64,000 nucleotides of DNA from Vulgatibacter incomptus (GCF_001263175.1 NZ_CP012332.1:614001-678000); one strand, 5' to 3'. Numbered from the stretch's first letter, positions 27,806-36,790 are shown. Numbers and translations are program-made. The notes: a model not told the origin generated them from the letters alone.

Positions 27806-28663
27806 TCATTTGAAGAGCTGGTCGACCGCGTCCACTTCGAATGCACGATCGAGCCAAGACTCGAGTGTCGATGGATCGCCGTTGCTAAGGATTCGGGCGC
27901 GTTGCTCTGCCGAAACCGCAAGGCCACGGACCAAGAAGACCTTCAGAATGGCTGCGGCGCGGCCGCGCGCTTCGCCTCGCGCCTCGCCGAGCGCGATGTA
28001 TTTGCGCGCGAATTCGCTCTGGTAGTCGTAGTTTCCGGTGGACATCAGTTCCTCCAGCGCCTTTCGGCCCGCCTCCCCGAGGACGCGCAGGATGAGATCA
28101 GCATAGATCGTCGACCGCTCGGGATCGAGGGAACCCAAGGTAGCCAGCGCTGTCAGGGAGCCTTCGGCGCCGCCTCCGCACTCGGCCTGGGCGATGGCCG
28201 TGAGGACGGCGAGCTCGGGGACGTCGCGGATGGGGCCGTCTTTCGCGATGGCCACGATCGAGTCTGGGCCGACAACGACTGGCCGAAACATGAAGTCGGG
28301 TGGTCCGAGCCGGATCGGCTCCTGGGCCCACGCTGCGACCTCTCGCAGAGGAGTGACCACGAGGAGGAGCACCGAACATTCGGTTCTCGAGCGGAGCGTG
28401 GTGACGTACTCGGGCCACGTGAACCGCTTTCGGGGATTCTTCTGGAGCTGCACCTCCACCACGATGCGCAGCTCCGAGCCATGGGCGACGACGAGGTCGG
28501 CGCGGCGCTCGGTGGGCGTGACCTGGGTGAGATCGGCCTCCTCCACGCGTGCATCGCCGACCGGTATGGCCAGGTCGAGCGTGAGTTTGGCGAGCTCCGC
28601 CGCGAGGGACGGGCGGTTTCGAAAGAGGAGCACCATGCCCTCATGGTCGAAAGAGGGTGCCAC
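27806..28663 (-). CDS. Rpn/PD-(D/E)XK nuclease-like protein
   Basis: A 285-aa protein of the Rpn / transposase_31-like class abundant in myxobacteria and cyanobacteria. The N-terminal region carries a PD-(D/E)XK-type core: RRADLVVAHGSELRIVVEVQLQ, with the aspartate and the E-x-Q pair spaced as in this nuclease fold. The C-terminal region YQSEFARKYIALGEARGEAR followed by a repeat-like helical tail (SAEQRARILSNGDPSTLESW) is the characteristic DUF4351-like end. E. coli Rpn proteins are DNA endonucleases that promote recombination; activity here is inferred. The start is GTG 28663, which places FDHEGMVLLFRNRP at the N-terminus as in relatives. It lies alone between rnk and thyA. Confidence 0.7.
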   Translation of the reverse strand: MAPSFDHEGMVLLFRNRPSLAAELAKLTLDLAIPVGDARVEEADLTQVTPTERRADLVVAHGSELRIVVEVQLQKNPRKRFTWPEYVTTLRSRTECSVLLLVVTPLREVAAWAQEPIRLGPPDFMFRPVVVGPDSIVAIAKDGPIRDVPELAVLTAIAQAECGGGAEGSLTALATLGSLDPERSTIYADLILRVLGEAGRKALEELMSTGNYDYQSEFARKYIALGEARGEARGRAAAILKVFLVRGLAVSAEQRARILSNGDPSTLESWLDRAFEVDAVDQLFK

Positions 28664-28873
28664 CGTTGGCGTCCGGTCGAGCGCTGTTTTCCCATTGGTT
28701 CCCCCTGGAATGAGCCTCCTCGGTCATACCCGATGGGTCCGACATCGATGGCGGGCGCTGGAGCGAATCCCGGGCCGCGGTGAGCGGCCGGCAATGCCCG
28801 GGCATTTGGTGCGGATGGGCCGGCCCGCTCGATCGTGCTGCGCGGCGGCGCATAGTCAGGTACTAGAGGGGGG

Positions 28874-29668
28874 ATGAAGGCCTACTTGGACCTCCTCCGG
28901 CTCGTGCGCAGCGAAGGTGTCGAGCGCCCGGATCGAACGGGCACCGGCACGAAGAGCATCTTCGGGCACCAGCTCCGCTTCGACCTCGGCGCGGGCTTTC
29001 CGGCGGTGACCACGAAGAAGCTCTTCTGGAAGGGCGTGGTGCACGAGCTGCTCTGGTTCCTGCGCGGGGAGGGCAACATCGCCTACCTGAAGGAGCACGG
29101 CATCGGCATCTGGGACGAGTGGGCCTCGCCGGAGGGCGAGCTGGGGCCAGTCTACGGGGTCCAGTGGCGCTCGTGGCCCACGCCGGACGGCGGCCACGTG
29201 GATCAGCTCGCCAAGGTGATCGAGGAGATCCGCACGCGGCCGTACTCGCGGCGCCTCCTCGTGAACGCGTGGAACGTGGGCGAGCTGTCGAAGATGGCGC
29301 TGGAGCCCTGCCACGTGCTCTTCCAGTTCTACGTGGCGGACGGGAAGCTCTCCTGCCAGCTCTATCAGCGCAGCGCGGATCTCTTCCTGGGCGTCCCGTT
29401 CAACATCGCGTCGTACGCGCTCCTCACCCACATGGTGGCGCAGGTCTGCGGCCTCGGCGTGGGCGAGTTCGTCCACACCTTCGGTGACGCGCACATCTAC
29501 CTGAACCACCTCGAGCAGGTGGACCAGCAACTCGCCCGCGAGCCGCTGCCGCTGCCCACGCTGCACCTCGACCCGTCCGTGAAGGCCATCGACGACTTCC
29601 GGTACGAGCACATCCGCCTCGAGGGCTACCAGAGCCATCCGTCGATCATGGCGCCTATCGCGGTGTAG
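28874..29668 (+). CDS. thyA: thymidylate synthase ThyA
   Basis: A 264-aa enzyme converting dUMP to dTMP with methylene-tetrahydrofolate. It has exactly the E. coli length. The catalytic Cys146 sits in [12 protein letters not shown]; the folate/dUMP residues [13 protein letters not shown], the dUMP phosphate-binding [10 protein letters not shown] and [20 protein letters not shown], and the C-terminal IMAPIAV are all present. It is followed 28 bp later by folA, the usual pairing that regenerates the folate oxidised by ThyA. A purine-rich GAGGGGGG precedes the ATG. Confidence 0.97.
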   Translation: MKAYLDLLRLVRSEGVERPDRTGTGTKSIFGHQLRFDLGAGFPAVTTKKLFWKGVVHELLWFLRGEGNIAYLKEHGIGIWDEWASPEGELGPVYGVQWRSWPTPDGGHVDQLAKVIEEIRTRPYSRRLLVNAWNVGELSKMALEPCHVLFQFYVADGKLSCQLYQRSADLFLGVPFNIASYALLTHMVAQVCGLGVGEFVHTFGDAHIYLNHLEQVDQQLAREPLPLPTLHLDPSVKAIDDFRYEHIRLEGYQSHPSIMAPIAV

Positions 29669-29696
29669 GCCTTCGCGTCGACCGCCGGAGGAGAGA

Positions 29697-30191
29697 ATGA
29701 AGCTGACCGCCATCGTGGCCGCGTCCGACAACGGCGTGATCGGCAGGAGTGGCGAGCTCCCCTGGCGCCTCCCCGCGGATCTCGCGCGTTTCAAGAGGCT
29801 CACCCTGGGCAAGCCCGTCCTCATGGGCCGCCGGACCCACGAGTCCATCGGGCGACCCCTCCCCGGGCGGCTGAACGTGGTGGTCACCAGTGGCGGCACG
29901 CCGGAGGGCTGCGTGGGCGCCCGGACCATCGACGAGGCTCTCGAGCTCTCCGAGGTCGCCAAGGCGCCCGAGGTGATGGTGATCGGCGGCGCGCAGCTCT
30001 ACGCCGAAGCGCTGCGCCTCTGCGACGAGCTCCTCCTCACCCGCGTACACGGCAGCTTCGAGGGCGACGCCTTCTTCCACTTCGACCCGGAAGGCTGGGA
30101 GCTCGTCGCCCGCGAGGAGATCCCCGCCGACGAGAAGAACGCCTACGCGACGACCTTCGAGACCTGGCGCCGCGTGGGCAAGGGAGAGTGA
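29697..30191 (+). CDS. folA: dihydrofolate reductase
   Basis: A 164-aa NADPH-dependent enzyme reducing dihydrofolate to tetrahydrofolate. Family residues are visible: IVAASDNGVIGRSGELPWRL (Met20-loop region and the LPW motif), LGKPVLMGRRTHESIGRPLP (NADPH binding), VMVIGGAQLYAEAL and the C-terminal FETWRRV. It is co-directional with and closely downstream of thyA, with a GGAGGAGAG Shine-Dalgarno directly ahead of the ATG. Confidence 0.96.
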   Translation: MKLTAIVAASDNGVIGRSGELPWRLPADLARFKRLTLGKPVLMGRRTHESIGRPLPGRLNVVVTSGGTPEGCVGARTIDEALELSEVAKAPEVMVIGGAQLYAEALRLCDELLLTRVHGSFEGDAFFHFDPEGWELVAREEIPADEKNAYATTFETWRRVGKGE

Positions 30192-30210
30192 CCTCCCAAG
30201 GAGGGACTCC

Positions 30211-30786
30211 GTGACCGGCGGGTGGACTTGGGCGGGTCGTTTCATCCAGGCGGCGGGCCTGCCGCCCGAGCCGTCTTTCTCACAAGTGGTGAACGCAGTT
30301 GCCTCCGTGCCCTACGGGCGGCCGCCGTGCCGGACGCCCGAGGGGGCGATTGAGGCGTGGCGCGGCACCTGCTCCACGAAGCACCTGCTCCTGGCGCTCG
30401 TGTGCCGCGACCTCTTTCCCGAGAGGCAGATGGAGCTGGTGCACCGGGTCTATCGGCTCCTCCCGGACGAGGCGCTGCGGCTCTTCGGTTCGCGGGCTGC
30501 CGCCGCGGTTCCGTCCGGTGGGCTCGTGGACGTGCACACCTACGCGACTGGGCTGGTTGGCGGCGCCCGCCAGCCCATCGACGTGACGTTCCCGTTGGCG
30601 CGAGAGTGGGACGGTAGTTCACCCATGGTGCTCTCCTGCCCGGCTGGGGAGGACCATCCGGGCGGCGCGAATCCGCTCGCATCCAAGGCCCTTCTCGAGA
30701 TGGAGCACCGCGATCCGGCGGTGCGTGAGCCATTCGTCGCCGCGCTGACCGAAGCTTCTCGGTCCCGAGGCAGCCGGTATCCCTAG
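30211..30786 (+). CDS. transglutaminase-like hypothetical protein
   Basis: A 191-aa protein with a GTG start and an AAGGAGGG ribosome site, 19 bp after folA, so probably in the thyA-folA transcript. A Cys-His-Asp series can be traced: GTCSTKHLLLALVCRD, LVDVHTYATG and QPIDVTFPL. This order and spacing are typical of the transglutaminase-like cysteine-protease fold, although the usual GxCxxxA core is loosely kept. No signal peptide. Function unknown; the link to folate metabolism may be only positional. Confidence 0.5.
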   Translation: MTGGWTWAGRFIQAAGLPPEPSFSQVVNAVASVPYGRPPCRTPEGAIEAWRGTCSTKHLLLALVCRDLFPERQMELVHRVYRLLPDEALRLFGSRAAAAVPSGGLVDVHTYATGLVGGARQPIDVTFPLAREWDGSSPMVLSCPAGEDHPGGANPLASKALLEMEHRDPAVREPFVAALTEASRSRGSRYP

Positions 30787-31161
30787 GCCGTTCGCTTCGG
30801 CGGGCGAGCCCGATTTCGAGCCGAAAAAACCTCCCGACGGGTGGCCAATACCGCCGAGCGGTTGCAGCTCGATGAGTTGCTCGACCCTGCTCCTGCAACG
30901 CCGCCTGTGGAGGTAGCCGACTTGGCGTGCAAGCCGAGCGTCCACGCTGGAGTGTCGGCCTTGCGAGCCGGATTCTACGAAGGTGCTCCAAGACGTTCGA
31001 TCCCCCCGGGGCCTCCTGGCGCGCCCCACGCGAGCCAACTCGACGGACTGCCGCACGAATGTTCATGTGCACCGCAGCGTTCACATCCTGCGACTGTTGA
31101 CAGATCATTCACAACGCGCGAAGCTCACCCTGGCCACGGGGGTTCCACGCGTGGGCTGGGG
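30787..31161. other. gene-free region, possible transposon relic
   Basis: No convincing gene is seen in this 375-bp stretch. On the minus strand near 31080 a short translation contains DVNAAVHMNIRA, which resembles the zinc-ribbon end of IS200/IS605 TnpB proteins (D-x-NAA-x-NI). It has no intact cysteines or catalytic parts, and a stop lies just upstream, so at most it is a decayed fragment. The region marks the left edge of the lower-GC segment. Confidence 0.3.
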
Positions 31162-31222
31162 ATGTTCCGTAACATAGACTCAGTTCGAAGTTTCCCTACG
31201 TAAAACGATTCAAGACTGAATC
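31162..31222 (+). promoter_or_regulatory. two inverted repeats in the leader of the LamG/Tc-like gene
   Basis: Perfect inverted repeats ATGTT-ccgt-AACAT (31162-31175) and GATTCA-agac-TGAATC (31207-31222) lie within 85 bp of the next start codon. The stretch TAACATAGACT offers a possible -10-like element between them. The second repeat lies 10 bases before the Shine-Dalgarno AGGAGG (31233-31238) and could be an operator or a leader hairpin. Neither matches a regulator site known to me. Confidence 0.4.
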
Positions 31223-31243
31223 GCTCAAAGCGAGGAGGCTGTT

Positions 31244-34200
31244 TTGGAACGCAGGTCGTCTGCATTCTTGACGTCAACCATGCGCGCGCTGGTATTGCTG
31301 GCGTTCGCCGGAGCATCTTGCGGGCGAGATCCCGCGTCAACGAACGCGTATCCGCGAAACGACGAGCTGGGTGCGACCAGCCGCGCGTTGCCCGGAGACC
31401 CGACTCCTCTGCTCGCCTTGACGTGGGATTTGGCAGGAGTGGTTGCGAGCACTCCAGCAACCCCGGTTTTCCGACAGGCGCTCGACGGCGCGGAGCCGTG
31501 GCCATCGGCGATCAATCCAAGCGACTATCAAGATTCAGTTCCGGTCGATACAGCTGTCGCGCGATTTCGTGAAGCGGGGAAATACAATGGGCCACGGTCC
31601 GGCTTGCTGAACATCTCCCCGATATGCACTGCCTCGACGTTCACCGTTCGGGCCGCGGTCCTCGTTTCGAACCAAAGCGGCCGACGGCCCATTCTCCGGG
31701 GTGAGAACTACTCGATCGCGGTGGTCAACAAGAAGATCGAGGCCTCGATTTGGGCAGCCGGTCAGTGGTGGACGACAACATCCGGCGAAAATTTCATTCC
31801 GACCGGCCAGTGGCTTCGCGTCGAGTTGACGCACGACGAGTCAACAGTCAGCCTGAACATCAACGAGATCGAAGTCTCCTCCGTGCCGGCTCCGCCATCC
31901 AACCCCGAATGTCAAATGGTTGTCATCGGCACTGGTCCACTCGAGCACGATGGCTTCCCAGAAGAACGCGCAATCAAGCAGGAACGGCCATTTGTGGGCG
32001 GGATCGGCAATGTCGAGATCTTCAGCCCGAGCATTTCGGCGGTCAAGCCGGCAATGGAGGTCGTGGCGGGACCGGATGGTATCGAGGAAACGATGGGCCG
32101 CTCGGTTACAACGAGCGGAAAGCCTCCGGTCGTTCCCGGCCCGCTGACGCATTCGTCGGGATTCTACTTCGACGGTGAAACGTCGGTGAAGATCTACGAT
32201 GAAACAGGAAAGATCTTCGATGGAGAAGCCCTTACTGCTTCGCTTTGGGTATATCCAATTGGATTTCAGAAAGCGGCGACGGTATTCGAGAGTCCTGTTC
32301 TGACGATTCAACTTGTCGAGGGGCGCGCTCGAGTGACTGCTTTCGGATCTCGGTTCGAAACGTCAATCGGTGCAGTGCCAGAAAACGCGTGGACAGAGCT
32401 CACCGTTACCCATACGGCGAAAGGACTCGCGCTGTTCGCGAATGGCAGCAGGGTGCTGGACGGGGGCGTTGCGTTCAGGCCCTTCTCAGACAAGAGCGAG
32501 ATCACAATCGCCGCCGCGAGCGACGGCACCGAGCGCTTGAAAGGGTTCGTCTTCGAGCCCCGCATTTGGAAGATGGTTCGTGTGCCAAAAAGGCCGCTAT
32601 CGACGGTCGATGTAAAGGATGGCCAAATCAAAGACCTGGGTGCCATCCCCAGGATCTGGAACGCGAGCCTCGGCGCTTCGGGAATCGCTCCGTCTGTCGC
32701 TCCGGACGGCACCTCGATCTCGATGGGCGACGGCGCCCTCTTCACGGGCACTCCGATCCCGAGGAACGACATCGCGTATACCATCGCGATTCGATTTGCG
32801 CCCAAGGCATCGAGCACAGAGCACGAAGAGGAAGATCGCCGAGTGCAACTCTGGTCCGACCGGCGACTGAAGCTTGCACTGGACGGTCGCTCTCCTGAGT
32901 TGGAGATCAGGAGGAATCGGATGTCGAGCGACATCCCGACGCCAGGCGGTGACATTCATGAGATTCGCGTCGTCTTCGATGGGGAGCATGTCGAGACCTT
33001 CGTGAATGGCGAATATGATTCATCGCTGGCCGTTTTTTCCGAGTTGGACAATACGGTCGACGCCGAAATTCGTGCCGAATGCAGTGGAGGTCGACTTCTT
33101 TCGGTCAACTACTGGAATGAGGCAGTGAGACCGGTCAGCCCTGTTCAGGAATTCAGGGCGCTGCTCGCAGGTCCACACTCCGAAGACGGCAGTGGAAGGG
33201 GAATGAACGGAAGCTGGGCGCCTCAGGCCCCCAGAATTCCGGACAAAGCCGAGGAGCTCGCCACGGCCGTTCCCGGTCTCGATCCAAGCGAATTCATTGA
33301 GGACTTCTGGTATTTGCGCGCGAAAGTCATCGAAGATTTCACCAGTATGGCTTGGAATAATTATACTGCCAGGAACGGGAGGATCGTGATTGGTGGAACA
33401 TCGAAGATGACACAGGACATCCTCGATGATTCGAGGACTTGGCAGACGCCGTTCGAGATGGGCGAGGGACTTCGACGAGCCTCCGCTCAGATTGGCGAGT
33501 TCTATTGGCGAATGGAAAACAGCTTCGGGCAGGCAGTTGACCACGCCTGGTCCTACGACTCGTGGTATTCAGATCCAAATGGAGACATCTGGAGGGATCA
33601 CTTCGTGGAAATCGGGGGCAGGATCGAAGACCTCCCTGAACTTTCAACGGACGGCCCAAACAACCAAGCTCTCCCGAATATTGCCGCGCTCCGCTCATGG
33701 GATGACTATTTGAGGCACCTAATCCTCACACATCAAGTCAGGCTGAAAGCCCATCAGCAGTTCCACGCCCTCAATGCAATAGGGCGCGCGGTCCAAGGGG
33801 ACCTGGACGTGTCGAACAAAAAGTTTCCGGAGGCAGCGGAACATTACCAGCAGTCGATCCATGCACTGTCGTGGGCCAACGGTGTCGAAGGGTCGTTGAA
33901 AGATGCCTATCTAGATCTCTCGATGAATCTTGATTCGGAGACGGTGGCGTTCCTGGAGCTCGCGGACATCGACGAGGTGTTGGAGGGCCTTAGCGACTTG
34001 GTGCCGTTCTCGCTGAATGCTGCGCTGCGGACGGTGGCAGAGGAGATCAGGAAGGACGAAAAAACAACAGAGGCAGTGAATGCGGTCGCGCGGGTCACCG
34101 ATGGAGCATCCGATGGAGCGGACCGCGCGATTGCGGCGTGGGTCGCCGCCGCTTCGGCGCATCTCGAGGCGGCCAACTGGAAGTTTCGCATCCAGAATCT

Positions 34201-36286
34201 CGATGGAAGCGTCGAGAGCTGTGGCAAGGTGTTTCGGCGGCGTTTCGGTCGTGCCGCGTGGGACGGATCTTCGCCCCTGCAGACGCCCGACGAGCTTTCT
34301 ATTGATGTGCTGAATGTACGGGTTCGAGCGCTCTCGCTGCTGGATGCGATCGAGGATGGAACGACCCCGTTTGGATACAGCAGCAGCTATCTCCCGTTTA
34401 CGCGGTCGAATAGCTCTCTCTATCAGAGTGCAAAAGAAGCCGTAGATGCGCTCAAGGAGACAATTGAACTCTACAATCAGTACACGGATGCGCAGGGCCG
34501 TGCCGAGGACAGGCGAAGGGCGATCGCGGACGAGAGAGCGAAGCAGTCCCAAGAGCGGAATAGCCGCGCCCAGGATATTACTGCGGCAAAAGACGAGCTT
34601 GATATTCGCCTCAAGTCGTACTCGAAGGCTCTTCAGGCACGAAAGAATGTCTATGACAATGCCGTTTGGGCCGGTGTGTCTGAAGGTGCCAACATCGTCA
34701 TTGATGTCGTCAAGCCGTGGACAGATATGAAGAGCTGTGCGGCCGATTGCACGCCGATGAAGGAGATCATTCGAGCCGTTGGGCCGCTGGGAGCGGTCTA
34801 CTCGGGAGCGCTGAAGCTTTGGGATGTGCTTAATGGACGCTCGAAGGCAATGAAGGATGCGGATGCGGCGGTGGAGGCCGCGGCCGCGCTGGTTCGCGAA
34901 GCGCGGAAACGTGTTGAGACCTCTATTTCACAATATCGAACGGCCGAGACTCGGTTTCGAGTTCTTGACGACCGATTGAACATGACCTCGCTCCCGGATT
35001 CCGAACTTTCAACGGGTTGGTGGCTGCAGCGGCGGCTCGAGATGAAGCAGAACGCGGACTGGTGGTCAAATCAAGCGTTCCGTCGTGTTTGGCTGTATCA
35101 GCAGTCGGCCGAGAAGATTACGGACCGCGGGTTCCTCCCTCTTTGGTGGGGCGGGGGCCCTCCCAGGGGCACCTGCATGATTACTGATTATCTTTTGGAT
35201 TGGCTCAAAGAAGGAGATCAGCTCGAGGAGCTGCTGTCGTGCTTGCACGACCATTACGACGTCGCAATTCAGCAGATCAAGGACGACGGTCCTGCAGATA
35301 AGGTGTTTAGCATTAAGAAGAACGTTGACTCCGTGCGGTGGGGTTACTTCAAGCAGAGTCTGGCGCGAGGAGAGAAGCCACGAATTCAATTCGACCTCAG
35401 TCTTGAGGACGTCGAGCGAGTGTTTAAGTATCCTCATGTGATGTTTTCTGAGGTCGGGGTCGAGTTGATTACGCATGCTGCCCCAGGCGGTTCCGATTCG
35501 AGCGACTATGTTTATGTCGATTTGACCGCAGAGCCTGTTTCGTATGTGAGAATCGAGGACTCTCTCGATCGATACTCGGATGGTTTCCCGATCGTCGAAT
35601 CCGAAGAGTGGATGCAAGCGCCACCGCCTGGTTTCAAGGTCAAGGCGAAGGTTCAGAGCGAGGGACCGCTGACGCGGCGACTGCATTTGCAGTCGAATGA
35701 TCGGGTCGTGTGGTCTTCGCCGGCGTCGAATGCCACCTTGGATGGTTCATCGAGTTTTGCGGCTTCGGGATTGGCTAGGAGTTGGTCGGTCGAGCTCGAC
35801 TTTCCCGATGAGAAATTCAACTTTGATGAATTGGACGACGTTCATCTGGTGTTCTATAACCTGGGACAGGAAATTAACGACGGGTTCAAGAGGGCGGTTG
35901 AAGCGGAGGTCGGACGTGGCAGCGGCAGTGTCGTCCTAGCGTTTGGGCCAGCGGCTGCCGAGGGAACGGGATTCCCCGTCCAAGAGATTTCCTCGAGCAT
36001 ATTGCCCTCTACTTCCGGAAACCTGAAGAAGATCCGAAGAATGCAGGTCTTGATCGTGCCCGACCGGGAAGTTCAGTTGGCGGCTTCTCCGATTACGATC
36101 AAATTCATAGATGACGGGACGGCTGTGAACGGGTTTGCCGCACCTGCTCCGGACGGTAGCTTGAGTCTGTTCGTTGATCAGAGCGGACTTCCGCCCGATA
36201 CTTCGGTTCTGAATCACTTCGAGGTCGATTTGCCGAGTGATGTCGCGAGCCGCGTGGCCAACGTCTTGCTCGGCGTCGAGTTCTGA
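31244..36286 (+). CDS. large secreted LamG protein with Tc-toxin-A-like C-terminal half
   Basis: A 1680-aa protein starting at TTG, supported by a perfect AGGAGG five bases upstream. The N-terminus (MRALVLLAFAGASC) is a signal peptide with a weak lipobox. Three LamG/concanavalin-like beta-sandwiches follow (~123-265, 303-446, 482-629), then a long helical region (~666-1085). Next comes coiled coil (~1086-1140), hydrophobic segment (~1144-1196: GANIVIDVVKP, PLGAVYSGAL) and coiled coil (~1199-1246). The rest follows the order of the TcA C-terminus: a tyrosine/tryptophan helix (WWSNQAFRRVWLYQQSAE), FDLSLEDVERVFKYPHVMF, then LARSWSVELDFPDEKFNF and ELDDVHLVFYNLG, comparable to TcA's SSW-LELP ... 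DVILHLRYTA. The TcA relation is inference from motif order. Base composition is clearly lower in GC than neighbours, suggesting transfer. No TcB/TcC gene nearby. Confidence 0.65.
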   Translation: MERRSSAFLTSTMRALVLLAFAGASCGRDPASTNAYPRNDELGATSRALPGDPTPLLALTWDLAGVVASTPATPVFRQALDGAEPWPSAINPSDYQDSVPVDTAVARFREAGKYNGPRSGLLNISPICTASTFTVRAAVLVSNQSGRRPILRGENYSIAVVNKKIEASIWAAGQWWTTTSGENFIPTGQWLRVELTHDESTVSLNINEIEVSSVPAPPSNPECQMVVIGTGPLEHDGFPEERAIKQERPFVGGIGNVEIFSPSISAVKPAMEVVAGPDGIEETMGRSVTTSGKPPVVPGPLTHSSGFYFDGETSVKIYDETGKIFDGEALTASLWVYPIGFQKAATVFESPVLTIQLVEGRARVTAFGSRFETSIGAVPENAWTELTVTHTAKGLALFANGSRVLDGGVAFRPFSDKSEITIAAASDGTERLKGFVFEPRIWKMVRVPKRPLSTVDVKDGQIKDLGAIPRIWNASLGASGIAPSVAPDGTSISMGDGALFTGTPIPRNDIAYTIAIRFAPKASSTEHEEEDRRVQLWSDRRLKLALDGRSPELEIRRNRMSSDIPTPGGDIHEIRVVFDGEHVETFVNGEYDSSLAVFSELDNTVDAEIRAECSGGRLLSVNYWNEAVRPVSPVQEFRALLAGPHSEDGSGRGMNGSWAPQAPRIPDKAEELATAVPGLDPSEFIEDFWYLRAKVIEDFTSMAWNNYTARNGRIVIGGTSKMTQDILDDSRTWQTPFEMGEGLRRASAQIGEFYWRMENSFGQAVDHAWSYDSWYSDPNGDIWRDHFVEIGGRIEDLPELSTDGPNNQALPNIAALRSWDDYLRHLILTHQVRLKAHQQFHALNAIGRAVQGDLDVSNKKFPEAAEHYQQSIHALSWANGVEGSLKDAYLDLSMNLDSETVAFLELADIDEVLEGLSDLVPFSLNAALRTVAEEIRKDEKTTEAVNAVARVTDGASDGADRAIAAWVAAASAHLEAANWKFRIQNLDGSVESCGKVFRRRFGRAAWDGSSPLQTPDELSIDVLNVRVRALSLLDAIEDGTTPFGYSSSYLPFTRSNSSLYQSAKEAVDALKETIELYNQYTDAQGRAEDRRRAIADERAKQSQERNSRAQDITAAKDELDIRLKSYSKALQARKNVYDNAVWAGVSEGANIVIDVVKPWTDMKSCAADCTPMKEIIRAVGPLGAVYSGALKLWDVLNGRSKAMKDADAAVEAAAALVREARKRVETSISQYRTAETRFRVLDDRLNMTSLPDSELSTGWWLQRRLEMKQNADWWSNQAFRRVWLYQQSAEKITDRGFLPLWWGGGPPRGTCMITDYLLDWLKEGDQLEELLSCLHDHYDVAIQQIKDDGPADKVFSIKKNVDSVRWGYFKQSLARGEKPRIQFDLSLEDVERVFKYPHVMFSEVGVELITHAAPGGSDSSDYVYVDLTAEPVSYVRIEDSLDRYSDGFPIVESEEWMQAPPPGFKVKAKVQSEGPLTRRLHLQSNDRVVWSSPASNATLDGSSSFAASGLARSWSVELDFPDEKFNFDELDDVHLVFYNLGQEINDGFKRAVEAEVGRGSGSVVLAFGPAAAEGTGFPVQEISSSILPSTSGNLKKIRRMQVLIVPDREVQLAASPITIKFIDDGTAVNGFAAPAPDGSLSLFVDQSGLPPDTSVLNHFEVDLPSDVASRVANVLLGVEF

Positions 36287-36562
36287 GCCAGGACGTACTC
36301 ACGTAGCACGAATGGCGAGTTGGTTGAGGATTGATGTTCGGCGCGCGGGTCCCCTTGCGGCTGGATTGTTTGGGGAACTGCGCGTCGACATCGAGTCGTG
36401 TTCGGCTGTTCTGAACGACATGATTTGGAGGCTTCTTCAGCCTCAGGATGGCACCCGAGAGAGGATGGGCACCTCAAGCGGGTAGGCTCGATCCGGGACC
36501 GCTTCGCCGCGCCTCGGTGCCAGGGCGTTTCGGTCAAGGCGAAAGCAGGAGCTTCCCTCGGC
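36287..36562. other. convergent intergenic region without genes
   Basis: About 276 bp between the LamG/Tc-like gene and the end of the leftward hydrogenase operon. No open frame with convincing codon use, no repeat and no strong terminator hairpin was found. Composition shifts back to high GC towards the right. Confidence 0.4.
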
Positions 36563-36790
36563 CTACGCCGGCGAGAGGTTGGGGCTCCGCGGGTTGATCG
36601 GGTTCCGGTCGCCGGCGTTGATGCCCGTGGAGCGGCGCGCGGTTCCGACGGCCTCGCTGGGGCCGCGGGCGTCGATCCCCGGCTCGCGGCGCATGCTGCC
36701 GACGCGGCCGCCCATGTGGACGCCGGGCACGTGGGTCGGCTCCACCGGATGGGGCGTGCGGCCGTTGCCGCGGTTCTTGAAGTTCGCCAT
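36563..36790 (-). CDS. small basic hydrogenase-operon protein, 75 aa
   Basis: Last gene of the leftward hydrogenase operon, 10 bp after the large-subunit stop with GGAAGG as ribosome site. The 75-aa product is basic, Pro/Gly/Asn-rich and probably mostly disordered (MANFKNRGNGRTPHPVEPTH, GDRNPINPRSPNLSP). It has no signal peptide, TM segment or cysteines. No family recognised. Its tight coupling to the large subunit suggests a role in hydrogenase assembly or complex formation, but that is inference from position. Confidence 0.6.
   Translation of the reverse strand: MANFKNRGNGRTPHPVEPTHVPGVHMGGRVGSMRREPGIDARGPSEAVGTARRSTGINAGDRNPINPRSPNLSPA

Noticed and set aside
30242-31108. 288-codon minus-strand frame
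   Set aside because: Mostly antisense to the 30211-30786 gene; only the short TnpB-like motif near its start is of interest and is reported as weak.
31244-36286. A full ABC-type Tc toxin locus
   Set aside because: Only one gene with TcA-like C-terminal layout is present; no RHS/TcC or SpvB-TcB gene lies in the window.
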